Source: Opitutia bacterium
GTDB lineage: Bacteria; Verrucomicrobiota; Verrucomicrobiia; Opitutales; UBA953
DNA: 14,321 nucleotides
Assembly: GCA_947378905.1 (NCBI GenBank)
Contig: CANCLV010000024.1
Location: forward strand, 1 to 14,321
Reading direction: 5' to 3'
Shown here: positions 1-6,700 of the stretch, piece after piece
How the letters are laid out: each line of letters begins with the position of its first letter
Numbering within the stretch: the stretch's first letter is position 1
Translations under genes and position numbers: made by a program
The notes under the pieces: generated by a model
Seen by the model: only the letters and a program-made list of their open reading frames with translations
The model's database searches: none
Told to the model about the DNA's origin: nothing

Positions 1-905
1 CCCAGCGAAGCGGGGTCAGGTAACAAGGCTTTGAGGAATTGAATAGGAACAATCGAGTGACCTTGGAATTCAACGGGGTCGATTCGAGTCATGCCGACAT
101 TTTGTAAAACTTTGAGGTGGTTGAGATAGTTATCCGAGAAGGTCATGAAGAAACGAATACGTTTCAGACCTTTGATATTCTTCGCTAGGGATTCTAATTC
201 TTCGTGGAAGAGAAGGTAGCTGGGCTTAGGTCCGATGACGGGGTAGTTGTAATCAACGCGAAGTTTGGGATCGAGTGGCTCGGTTTCTTTCCATTCACCT
301 TTTTCCCAATAGCGTCCACGCTGAGTGATTTCGCGGATATTAATTTCGGGATTAAAATTGGTAGCGAAGGCGTAGCCGTGGTCGCCTGCATTCGCATCCA
401 TGATATCAATAGTATCAATGGTGTCGAAGAGATGCTTTTGGGCGTAGGCACAGAACACATTGGTCACGCCTGGATCAAATCCAGAACCAAGTAATGCCAT
501 TAAACCGGCTTTTTCAAAACGCTCGCGGTAATTCCACTGCCAGGAATATTCAAACTTAGCTAAGTGAGGTGGCTCGTAGTTGGCGGTGTCGACGTAGTGA
601 ATGCCGGCATGTAAGCAGGCGTCCATCAAGGGGAGATCTTGATAGGGAAGGGCAACGTTGATGAGCAACTCTGCACCGAAAGATTTAATCAGGGCGACGG
701 TGGCTTGTACGTTGTCGGCGTCGAGGGCAGCAGTTTTTATCGTGCGACCCGTAGCAGCTTTCACGTCACTCGCGATGGCTTTGCATTTATTTTCATTGCG
801 CGAGGCCAACATGATTTCCGAAAACGCTTCCGGATGCATGGCACATTTATGGACGACGACGTTACCAACGCCACCTGCTCCAATAATCAGAACTTTTTTG
901 CTCAT
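1..905 (-). CDS. Saccharopine dehydrogenase family protein, probable carboxynorspermidine/carboxyspermidine dehydrogenase (partial, C-terminus off the left edge)
   Basis: About 301 codons are visible and remain open to the window edge. The start is ATG at 905-903, preceded by a weak TAAGG about 10 bases upstream. The protein begins MSKKVLIIGAGGVGNVVVHK. Residues 9-14 (GAGGVG) form the dinucleotide-binding glycine loop of a Rossmann fold. Further stretches (MLASRNENKC, LINVALPYQD, YVDTANYE, LGSGFDPGVTN) match the saccharopine dehydrogenase superfamily as found in bacterial carboxynorspermidine dehydrogenase. That enzyme reductively condenses aspartate semialdehyde with a diamine (putrescine or diaminopropane) using NADPH, and a decarboxylase (NspC) then finishes spermidine or norspermidine. 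The family usually has about 400 residues, so roughly 100 are missing here. It lies downstream of tRNA-Asp on the same strand, separated by a terminator-like hairpin. A true lysine-pathway saccharopine dehydrogenase is possible but less likely. An nspC neighbour could lie just beyond the left edge; this cannot be seen. Confidence 0.85.
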   Translation of the reverse strand, partial: MSKKVLIIGAGGVGNVVVHKCAMHPEAFSEIMLASRNENKCKAIASDVKAATGRTIKTAALDADNVQATVALIKSFGAELLINVALPYQDLPLMDACLHAGIHYVDTANYEPPHLAKFEYSWQWNYRERFEKAGLMALLGSGFDPGVTNVFCAYAQKHLFDTIDTIDIMDANAGDHGYAFATNFNPEINIREITQRGRYWEKGEWKETEPLDPKLRVDYNYPVIGPKPSYLLFHEELESLAKNIKGLKRIRFFMTFSDNYLNHLKVLQNVGMTRIDPVEFQGHSIVPIQFLKALLPDPASL

Positions 906-973
906 AGGATACCTTAATTTCTGTCACCATCTGCGATAGGGGAAAGAAAAAAGGATACACAGTTAGCGTTCGG

Positions 974-1026
974 CAAAAGGGTGACCTCCTGGTCGCCGGG
1001 GGCGGTCCAAGAAAGTCACCCTTTTG
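974..1026 (-). terminator. Hairpin terminator downstream of tRNA-Asp
   Basis: A perfect 12-bp inverted repeat, CAAAAGGGTGAC at 974-985 and GTCACCCTTTTG at 1015-1026, encloses a 29-base GC-rich loop that can itself form a short GC stem. Read on the minus strand it begins within a few bases of the tRNA 3' end. The arm ends in CCCTTTT, and a longer T-rich stretch follows about 20 bases later. It probably ends or processes the tRNA transcript before the dehydrogenase gene. There is no long U tract directly after the stem, so termination efficiency is uncertain. Confidence 0.6.
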
Positions 1027-1118
1027 GCTGGCGGGATGGACGGGACTCGAACCCGCGACCTCCGCAGTGACAGTGCGGCGCTCTAACCAACTGAGCTACC
1101 ACCCCAGTAGCCAAAAGG
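1020..1118 (-). repeat. 10-bp inverted repeat flanking tRNA-Asp (leader/trailer pairing)
   Basis: CCTTTTGGCT at 1020-1029 and AGCCAAAAGG at 1109-1118 are perfect reverse complements on either side of the tRNA. In the precursor RNA the 5' leader can therefore pair with the 3' trailer, extending the acceptor stem past the ends of the mature tRNA. The pairing includes the terminal A of the encoded CCA. The same trailer bases also form one arm of the downstream hairpin at 974-1026, so the two structures exclude each other. Confidence 0.7.
1029..1105 (-). tRNA. tRNA-Asp (anticodon GUC)
   Basis: On the minus strand the 77-base sequence runs from GGGGTGGTAGC to CCATCCC-G-CCA. The acceptor stem GGGGTGG pairs with CCATCCC (one G-U), the discriminator base is G, and CCA is encoded. 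The D-arm carries AGCTCAGTTGGTTAGAGC. The anticodon stem CCGCA/TGCGG encloses loop CTGTCAC with anticodon GTC, and the T-arm has GGTTCGAACCC. All cloverleaf elements are intact. It decodes GAC and GAU. Inverted-repeat leader and trailer sequences flank it, and a possible promoter lies just upstream, between it and proA. Confidence 0.97.
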
Positions 1119-1124
1119 AAGGGT

Positions 1125-1154
1125 AAGAAAGGTTTCCGCGACCCTATCTGTCAA
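1125..1154 (-). promoter_or_regulatory. Possible promoter for tRNA-Asp
   Basis: The proA-tRNA gap holds a perfect -35 hexamer TTGACA on the minus strand (complement of 1149-1154). At 17-18 bases spacing there is only a poor -10 (CTTTCT or TTTCTT). The position, roughly 20 bases before the mature tRNA 5' end, suits a short-leader tRNA transcript. Read-through from proA is the alternative. A weak CGG-TTTT-CCG hairpin lies between the proA stop and this site. Confidence 0.35.
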
Positions 1155-1174
1155 ACGGAAAACCGCTAAAAAGG

Positions 1175-2431
1175 TTATCTAATCTGCCCAGTTCCAGTAA
1201 CTTCGAACTTCCAGGTGGTTAATTCGCGTAACCCCATAGGTCCCCGAGCGTGAAGTCGGTCGGTACTAATGCCCACTTCGGCCCCAAAGCCGAACTCCCC
1301 ACCATCCGTAAAGCGCGTACTGGCGTTCCAATAAACACAGGCACTGTCGATTTGGGCAAGAAATTGGCGAGCCACGGACTCGTCCGACGTAATAATCGCA
1401 TCGGAGTGATGGGAGCCAAAGGCTTCGATGTGACTGACCGCAGCCTCAAGGCCATCGACGACTTTGATATTTATAATAAGTCCAAGGTGTTCGGTGCGGT
1501 AGTCTTGATCGGTGGCACGTTTCGCCGCCGAAATAAATTTCTGGGTCTGCTCACAACCTCTGACTTCGGTTTTATGAGAACTCAAAGCGGCACCTAACGC
1601 AGGCAGAAATTCTGCTGCGATCGTTTTATCTACTAAAATAGTTTCGGCTGCGTTGCACGCGCTTGGTCTTTGGCACTTAGCATTAATGATAATGCGTTCG
1701 GCCATTTTTAAATCGGCCTTAGTATGAACATAGACGTGGCAGATACCTGCGTCGTGTTTAATCACAGGTACTTTCGCAGAATTAACAACGGCTTCGATTA
1801 GGCCAGGTCCACCGCGAGGAACGATGATATCAACAATGCCGCGTAGTGAACCCAGTGCAGGCACAGCTTCGCGATCGGTGAAAGGTAAAAGCGTGACCGC
1901 AGCAGTAGGTAGTCCAACCGCTTTTAATCCTTCGGTAAAAGATTCTGCTAAAGCGATGTTCGTGTGCACGGCTTCGCTACCGCCACGTAAGATACAGGCA
2001 TTACCTGATTTTAAACATAAGGCAGCGGCATCGACCGTCACATTAGGACGCGATTCAAAAATAATAGCTACGAGTCCAAGAGGAACTCGACGACGGACAA
2101 TTTTTAATCCGTTAGGTCTATCCCAACTTTCCACGACTTCACCCACGGGATCGGGTAATTTCGCAACAGCTTCACAAGCCGCAGCGATATCTTCGAGTCG
2201 GCCCGTATCTAAACGCAGACGGTCGGTCATCGCTTCGGTCAGCCCTTTAATTTTCGCTTGAGCGAGATCTTGCTGATTAGCGGAAAGAATTTTCGCGGCA
2301 TTAGATCTGACTGCTTTAGCGGCAGCCATGAGTGCAGCGGTGCGTGTAGCTGTAGACGACAAAGCAACCGCCCGGGCTGATTGTTTCGCAAGAGTAGCGA
2401 GTGCGGTGACGCGTTGTAGCAGTTCGCTCAT
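1175..2431 (-). CDS. proA: Glutamate-5-semialdehyde dehydrogenase (gamma-glutamyl phosphate reductase)
   Basis: This is the second enzyme of proline synthesis: it reduces gamma-glutamyl phosphate to glutamate-5-semialdehyde with NADPH in the cytoplasm. At 418 residues it is of normal length. It shows the aldehyde-dehydrogenase fold signatures of ProA: PLGLVAIIFESRPNVT near 117-132, CLKSGNACILRGGSEA near 139-154, and the active-site segment NAKCQRPSACNAAET with the expected catalytic cysteine at 259. The C-terminal TTWKFEVTGTGQIR ending is also typical. The ATG at 2431 overlaps the proB stop in an ATGA arrangement, so translation is probably coupled. No separate ribosome-binding site is visible. 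It is the last gene of the murA-ruvB-proB-proA cluster. Confidence 0.97.
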   Translation of the reverse strand: MSELLQRVTALATLAKQSARAVALSSTATRTAALMAAAKAVRSNAAKILSANQQDLAQAKIKGLTEAMTDRLRLDTGRLEDIAAACEAVAKLPDPVGEVVESWDRPNGLKIVRRRVPLGLVAIIFESRPNVTVDAAALCLKSGNACILRGGSEAVHTNIALAESFTEGLKAVGLPTAAVTLLPFTDREAVPALGSLRGIVDIIVPRGGPGLIEAVVNSAKVPVIKHDAGICHVYVHTKADLKMAERIIINAKCQRPSACNAAETILVDKTIAAEFLPALGAALSSHKTEVRGCEQTQKFISAAKRATDQDYRTEHLGLIINIKVVDGLEAAVSHIEAFGSHHSDAIITSDESVARQFLAQIDSACVYWNASTRFTDGGEFGFGAEVGISTDRLHARGPMGLRELTTWKFEVTGTGQIR

Positions 2432-3192
2432 CGTAAATCAAAAAGTGTCCCTAATTTTTTATTAGAGGCTATCTCGAGGAGAACATTTTTCCGGCGGCCA
2501 TTAGCGATTTGCGTTTTCACTTTTCCTTCGGCGGCTATTTCAGCTGCTTGTAGTTTAGTAATCATGCCACCGACATTGCGTTCGGATCCTGCGCCACCTG
2601 CGAGGCTGCGTAATTTAGCATCAATCTTTTTAACGTTAGGAATCAGTTCACCTGTGCCATCGGACTTGGTCATCAAGCCGTCGATGCCCGAGAGAATGAT
2701 TAGTAAATCAGCCTGGACGAGTGCTGCGACGTGTGCCGAGAGACGGTCATTGTCGCCCACGCGAATTTCTTCATCTGCAATAGCATCGTTCTCATTGATG
2801 ATGGGAACGAATTTCTTTCGGGCTAATAATAAATCCAGGGTGGCTCGGGCATTATTAGTGCAGGTGCGACTATCTAAATCCCAATAAGTGAGAAGCATTT
2901 GAGCGCCGAGGAGATCGTGGCGGGCGAAATGTTTTCGATACACCGACATCAGTTCAGGCTGGCCGACCGTTGCACAAGCTTGGAGTTCGCGAGCATCTTT
3001 AGGACGCTTCACTAATTTCATAGCGGTCATACCGGAGGCGACGGCGCCGGAAGAAACGATAACGACTTCGATGCCGCGTTTCATGAGTGCGGCTACTTGG
3101 TCGCAGATACGTCCGATTTGGACGCTATCGACTTTGCCGTCTGCGCGTGTGAGCAGGCCGGAACCTAATTTTATGACCCAACGTTTTGCCAT
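2428..3192 (-). CDS. proB: Glutamate 5-kinase, short form without PUA domain
   Basis: This enzyme phosphorylates glutamate with ATP, the committed step of proline synthesis. The amino-acid-kinase fold is complete in 254 residues: KLGSG at 8-12 (phosphate binding), VSSGAVASGM at 46-55, INEND at 132-136, GDNDRLSAHVA at 146-156, and GGMITK at 208-213. The sequence ends where the kinase domain ends, so the C-terminal PUA domain of E. coli-type ProB (about 367 residues) is absent. Two usual positions differ: LSGIDGL where LxDxDGL is common, and RNVGGM where GTGGM is common. I chose ATG at 3192 because MAKRWVIKLGSG is the family N-terminus; an in-frame TTG at 3207 would add five residues. It starts 46 bases after ruvB and overlaps proA by 4. 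Confidence 0.95.
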   Translation of the reverse strand: MAKRWVIKLGSGLLTRADGKVDSVQIGRICDQVAALMKRGIEVVIVSSGAVASGMTAMKLVKRPKDARELQACATVGQPELMSVYRKHFARHDLLGAQMLLTYWDLDSRTCTNNARATLDLLLARKKFVPIINENDAIADEEIRVGDNDRLSAHVAALVQADLLIILSGIDGLMTKSDGTGELIPNVKKIDAKLRSLAGGAGSERNVGGMITKLQAAEIAAEGKVKTQIANGRRKNVLLEIASNKKLGTLFDLR

Positions 3193-3238
3193 GGTTATGG
3201 CAGACAAGTTAGCCGATGACTGGCGTCAATGTCCAGCG

Positions 3239-4285
3239 TCAGAGTAATGAACCTTCTTGGCTGGGAGGCGCTAATCCAATGGCTCGCCAGCCTTTTTGGC
3301 TAAGAACGCGACCTTGGGGCGTGCGGGAGATATAGCCTTCGAGCACTAAAAAGGGTTCATGAACTTCTTCGAGGGTGTGGGCATCTTCGCCGATGGCGGC
3401 ACCGATACTATTTAATCCAACGGGTCCACCATTATGTTTTTCGGCCATCGCACGGAGAAAACGGTGATCCATTTCGTCTAAACCGTTCTGATCGATTTCA
3501 AGTAATTCTAATGCCGCTGCGGTAATTTTAGCGTCGGCTTTGCCTTGAGCACGTTCGAGTGCGTAGTCGCGCGTGAAGCGTAATAAATTATTCACGATAC
3601 GAGGTGTGCCTCTGGCGCGACGGGAAACCTCTTCGGCACCCCCTTGGTCGAGTGAGAGATTTAATAACAGTGCGTTACGTTGTACAATCGAGAGCAGCTG
3701 TTCTTGATTATAATAATCGAGACGAGTCTGTAAGGTGAATCGACTGCGCAGTGGTGCCGTGAGTAGTCCAGTGCGAGTGGTGGCACCGATTAAAGTAAAT
3801 TTAGGTAATTCGAGACGAACGCTACGTGCGTTGGGGCCTTGATCGATCATGATATCGATGCGGAAGTCTTCCATCGCTGAGTATAAAAATTCTTCTACTG
3901 TTTTTGGGATGCGATGAATTTCATCGATGAACAAAATTTCGCCTTCTTGTAGGCTGGTGAGAAGGCCAGCGAGGTCAGAGGCCTTTTCGATGACGGGTCC
4001 CGAAGTGATGCGAATCGCTTTATTCATCTCGCCCGCCAAAATCATAGCGAGTGTTGTTTTGCCGAGTCCAGGTGGGCCGTGAATTAGGATGTGGTCGAGG
4101 GTACGACTTTCGCGTCTTGCGGCACCAACCATCACTTTTAAGCGTTCAACTGTGCGAGCTTGACCGACAAAGCTATCAAACTTTTCGGGTCGTAAAGCTT
4201 GGTCTAAGTTACGATCAGGTGTAGCCGCTTCCACTTTACCTAAGGATTTCTTAGGAGAGTCGGAAGAATTTTTGCCAGCGGCCAT
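3239..4285 (-). CDS. ruvB: Holliday junction branch migration ATPase RuvB
   Basis: RuvB is the hexameric AAA+ motor that, with RuvA, drives branch migration of Holliday junctions during recombination repair. The 348-residue protein is full length. It has a roughly 27-residue Ser/Lys-rich N-terminal tail, then LRPEKFDSFVGQ, Walker A GPPGLGKT at 70-77, Walker B LFIDE at 118-122, sensor GATTRTGLL at 167-175, and PLRSRF at 178-183 with the arginine finger. A winged-helix domain with a GRVLSQKGW-like end closes the protein. It starts at ATG 4285, 37 bases after the murA stop. No Shine-Dalgarno sequence is seen. ruvA and ruvC are not nearby. Confidence 0.98.
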   Translation of the reverse strand: MAAGKNSSDSPKKSLGKVEAATPDRNLDQALRPEKFDSFVGQARTVERLKVMVGAARRESRTLDHILIHGPPGLGKTTLAMILAGEMNKAIRITSGPVIEKASDLAGLLTSLQEGEILFIDEIHRIPKTVEEFLYSAMEDFRIDIMIDQGPNARSVRLELPKFTLIGATTRTGLLTAPLRSRFTLQTRLDYYNQEQLLSIVQRNALLLNLSLDQGGAEEVSRRARGTPRIVNNLLRFTRDYALERAQGKADAKITAAALELLEIDQNGLDEMDHRFLRAMAEKHNGGPVGLNSIGAAIGEDAHTLEEVHEPFLVLEGYISRTPQGRVLSQKGWRAIGLAPPSQEGSLL

Positions 4286-4322
4286 AAGGTTTAATTAAGA
4301 AGAAAAAATATTTAAGCAATCT

Positions 4323-5615
4323 TCAGTCCTCAGCAAAACCTTTGGGCATGGCGGAGGAGGGTAGGCGCTCGATGTCGGCACCAAGATTACGAAGTCTTTC
4401 TTCGAATTGTTCGTATCCACGATCAAGGTGATAAAGTCTTTGCACCCAGGTTTCGCCAGTGGAGGCAAGTGCCGCAAGTATGAGTGCGGCTGAAGCACGT
4501 AAGTCAGAGGCCATCACGGGTGCACCGGAAAGTGGTCGATCGCCGTAGACGGCAGCGGTTGATCCTTCGATGGCAATTTCCGCACCCATGCGTTGCAACT
4601 CAGCGGCGTGCATGAATCGTGATGGATAAATTTTTTCGGTGAAGGTACTGCGTCCAGGAACTTTTAATTGCAGTGCCATGAATTGTGCTTGGAGGTCGGT
4701 TGGAAATCCGGGGTAAGGTTCAGTAATAATTTCTACGGCCTGAGTGGGTTGTCCAAATGCGCGAATGGTGTCTTCGCCCGTTTCAATATGAACACCGACC
4801 TCTTTAAGTTTTTCTAGAAATGCGGTAAGGTGTTGAGGATTGCAATGGGTTACCGTTAGGTCTCCACCTGTAATGGCTGCGGCGACGAGATAGGTTCCTG
4901 TTTCAATCCGATCGGAAATAATGGTGTGTTCGCAGCCGTGTAATTTTTCGACACCTTCGATGGTGATTAAGGGTGTGCCGTAGCCATTAATCTTTGCACC
5001 CATTTTATTAAGGAAAATACAAAGGTCACTGATTTCAGGTTCGAGAGCGGCGGACTCAATTTTGGTAACACCTGGTGTGAGTGTCGCGGCCATAATGATA
5101 TTGGCTGTGCCTGTGACGGTGCTGCCCATCGGCCCGCCCATAAAAACATTTTCACCGCGAGCTTGCTGGGCGTTTACTTTCACCACGCCGCTTTCTACTT
5201 CAACGATACAGTTTAAAGATTCTAAACCTTTTAAGTGTAAATCGATGGGGCGAATGCCGATGACGCAGCCGCCAGGTAGAGCCATCTCTGCTTGGCGAAG
5301 TCGTCCGACTAATGCGCCGAGTAAGCAAACTGAAGCTCTCATCTTTCGCACTAAATCATAAGGTGTACGATGTGTGATTTCTTCCGCCGTGATTACCCAA
5401 GTACCTTTTTGGGGATTCTCAATTTTTGCTCCTTGGTGTTTTAAAATTTCAACCATGAAGCGAACGTCACTTAAATTCGGAACGTTGTGCAGTGTGACTG
5501 TTTTATTGGTAAGAAGCGCCGCTGCTAAAATAGGGAGAGCAGAATTTTTAGAACCTGAGGCACGAAGGGTACCTTTGATTGGATTGCCTCCACGAATGCG
5601 TGCGACTTCGAGCAT
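4323..5615 (-). CDS. murA: UDP-N-acetylglucosamine 1-carboxyvinyltransferase
   Basis: MurA transfers enolpyruvate from PEP to UDP-GlcNAc, the first committed step of peptidoglycan precursor synthesis in the cytoplasm. The 430-residue protein has the EPSP-synthase-like double fold. It carries the conserved GSKNSALPILAAALLT near 21-36 (Lys23/Asn24 of the substrate site), MRASVCLLGALVGR near 92-105, and loop LPGGCVIGIRPIDLHLKGLE with the active-site cysteine at about 117. The cysteine argues for the fosfomycin-sensitive type, since resistant families carry Asp there. The ATG at 5615 has no Shine-Dalgarno motif and lies only 15 bases after a strong terminator, which leaves little room for a dedicated promoter. 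It is the first gene of a tight minus-strand cluster with ruvB, proB and proA. Confidence 0.98.
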   Translation of the reverse strand: MLEVARIRGGNPIKGTLRASGSKNSALPILAAALLTNKTVTLHNVPNLSDVRFMVEILKHQGAKIENPQKGTWVITAEEITHRTPYDLVRKMRASVCLLGALVGRLRQAEMALPGGCVIGIRPIDLHLKGLESLNCIVEVESGVVKVNAQQARGENVFMGGPMGSTVTGTANIIMAATLTPGVTKIESAALEPEISDLCIFLNKMGAKINGYGTPLITIEGVEKLHGCEHTIISDRIETGTYLVAAAITGGDLTVTHCNPQHLTAFLEKLKEVGVHIETGEDTIRAFGQPTQAVEIITEPYPGFPTDLQAQFMALQLKVPGRSTFTEKIYPSRFMHAAELQRMGAEIAIEGSTAAVYGDRPLSGAPVMASDLRASAALILAALASTGETWVQRLYHLDRGYEQFEERLRNLGADIERLPSSAMPKGFAED

Positions 5616-5630
5616 GATTTATTTTTGTAT

Positions 5631-5667
5631 AAAAAAAGGGGGTGCAAATTGCACCCCCTAATTTTTT
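5631..5667 (-). terminator. Strong rho-independent terminator between the disordered-protein gene and murA
   Basis: GGGGGTGC at 5638-5645 pairs with GCACCCCC at 5651-5658 around an AAATT loop, and the loop can zip further to A-A/T-T pairs. Read on the minus strand it is followed by seven T residues (complement of 5631-5637). On the plus strand TAATTTTTT follows, so it is potentially bidirectional. It begins within the stop codon region of the upstream gene and ends 15 bases before the murA ATG. Confidence 0.9.
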
Positions 5668-6427
5668 ATCCTTGGCGAGGACCTTGTCGACGGAAGTTTG
5701 GTCGACCTCCACGACGCGGACCACCATGGCCACCATGAGGACGTGGGCCGTCGCGATAGTCGCGAGGACCGCGGCTACGCTGATGGTTTCGGTTTTGTGG
5801 TGCCGTTGCGGTTGACTTTACGGAAATACCGAAAAGTGAAGCAATTTTACGTTTTAAGTTAGCCCAAAAACCAATCGGTGACTGTACTGGAATCACTACA
5901 GGATCGATGTGTAATTTTGGACGCTCTGGACGATGTTCGCGCCGCGCTTGTGGCGAAGCGTGTTGTGTGTTGTCGTGACGTTCGTGATGAGGTTCACGAG
6001 GGGCACGATGTTGTTGAGGACGTGCGTCGCGTTCAAAACGTGGCTGCTCATGACGAGGCTCGCGAGGAGCTTGTGGTGATGCTGGAGCGGCTTGAGCGGG
6101 ACGTGGTTGATTCGCTAATTCACCCGAAAGTGATTCGGTGACTTGAGCGGGATTTTCGATCACGCCGATTGAAGGACGTGAGTTTGCGGTTTTGCCACTG
6201 GGGGCGACGTTTGAAGGAGTACCACGACGACCAAATTGCTTAGGTGTTGGGATAGTTCCGGGTTTTACGGCGGGTTCGGTGGAAGCACCGATTACTGACA
6301 TAGGGGGGAGGGTCGCGTGAGCGGCTTCCAACTTAGATTCGGTAATGCGTGGTGCTGGGTTTGTTGCCACGGGGGCAACGGAGGGTGAGGAAGTATTTTC
6401 CTGACCTTTATTTTCTTCTGGGTTCAT
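5666..6427 (-). CDS. Disordered Pro/Arg/His-rich basic protein with RGG-like tail, unknown function
   Basis: I do not recognise a named family. The 253 residues are low complexity: a Pro/Ala/Ser/Thr-rich N-terminal half (1-118), then an Arg/His/Pro/Glu/Gln-rich tract (119-170). A conserved-looking island (171-203) includes PVVIPVQSPIGFWANLKRK and IASLFGISV. The end, residues 217-253, is dense in Arg and Gly (GPRDYRDGPRP, GGHGGPRRGGRPNFRRQ), like RNA-binding RGG tails. Residues 187-202 can form an amphipathic helix, with Trp, Leu, Ile, Leu and Phe on one face and Lys/Arg on the other. There is no signal peptide and no true membrane segment. AAGAG lies 4-8 bases before ATG 6427. The gene follows rny on the same strand after 273 bases and ends at a strong terminator. 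An RNA-associated role is inferred from composition and neighbours only. Confidence 0.75.
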   Translation of the reverse strand: MNPEENKGQENTSSPSVAPVATNPAPRITESKLEAAHATLPPMSVIGASTEPAVKPGTIPTPKQFGRRGTPSNVAPSGKTANSRPSIGVIENPAQVTESLSGELANQPRPAQAAPASPQAPREPRHEQPRFERDARPQQHRAPREPHHERHDNTQHASPQARREHRPERPKLHIDPVVIPVQSPIGFWANLKRKIASLFGISVKSTATAPQNRNHQRSRGPRDYRDGPRPHGGHGGPRRGGRPNFRRQGPRQG

Positions 6428-6442
6428 GTTCTCTTGGATGTG

Positions 6443-6463
6443 GCGACCTATTTAGTAGGTCGC
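6443..6463 (-). promoter_or_regulatory. Hairpin just upstream of the disordered-protein gene
   Basis: GCGACCTA at 6443-6450 and TAGGTCGC at 6456-6463 form a perfect 8-bp stem with a 5-base TTTAG loop. On the minus strand it ends 15 bases before the ATG at 6427, immediately before the purine-rich AAGAG. It has no U tract, so it looks like a 5'-UTR element (translation control or transcript stability) rather than a terminator. Confidence 0.5.
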
Positions 6464-6541
6464 TGGGTGATGACCGTCTCGGCCGTAGTGGCTGAGGGGT
6501 CGGTGATTCGGTTTCCTGCTTTTGACTTATGTTGAATAAGA

Positions 6542-6596
6542 GAGGTACCGAGGGTGCTAAGATTTTCATCTTAGAACCCCTGTGAATAAGTACCTC
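6542..6596 (-). promoter_or_regulatory. Compound stem-loop in the rny-to-disordered-protein spacer
   Basis: There are two nested dyads. The outer one is GAGGTAC at 6542-6548 with GTACCTC at 6590-6596. The inner one is CTAAGAT at 6557-6563 with ATCTTAG at 6568-6574 (loop TTTC), extended past a one-base mismatch by GGGT/ACCC pairing (6552-6555 with 6576-6579). The octamer TGAATAAG is also directly repeated at 6533-6540 and 6583-6590. The element may be an mRNA processing or stability structure between rny and its downstream gene, or a leader element of the latter. On the minus strand the outer arm contains GGAGG but no start codon at usable distance. No clear promoter was found in 6428-6700. 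Confidence 0.5.
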
Positions 6597-6700
6597 CCCC
6601 CACTTTAACAATAAGAAAGTCCCCATTCCGCCAAAATGGTGAAAATTTGTTCATAATTCGCCCGTTTTGGGGCTTTAATTGAGGTGGGCTAGCCCTAGGC

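Noticed and set aside
1029..1105. Integration (att) site at the tRNA 3' end
   Set aside because: No integrase and no duplicated tRNA 3' segment is present in the window; the flanking repeats are inverted, not direct.
1250..1597. Long plus-strand open frame opposite proA
   Set aside because: It is antisense to a clearly conserved gene, its protein resembles no family, and the open frame follows from codon bias of proA. The same applies to 1824-2261.
5878..6141. Plus-strand 87-residue open frame opposite the disordered-protein gene
   Set aside because: It arises from the Arg/His-rich codons of the real gene, and its Val/Asp/Glu-rich product is the expected mirror of those codons.
6408..6626. 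Open frame upstream of and overlapping the disordered-protein gene (72 codons, or 53 from an inner ATG at 6569)
   Set aside because: It uses AGA, AGG, ATA and CTA codons that the neighbouring genes avoid, has no recognisable domain, and its start lies within the predicted stem-loop. It is more likely non-coding leader than a real gene or upstream peptide.
6428..6700. Riboswitch in the rny downstream spacer
   Set aside because: Stem-loops are present but no known aptamer core sequence could be recognised, so it is reported only as a structured spacer.
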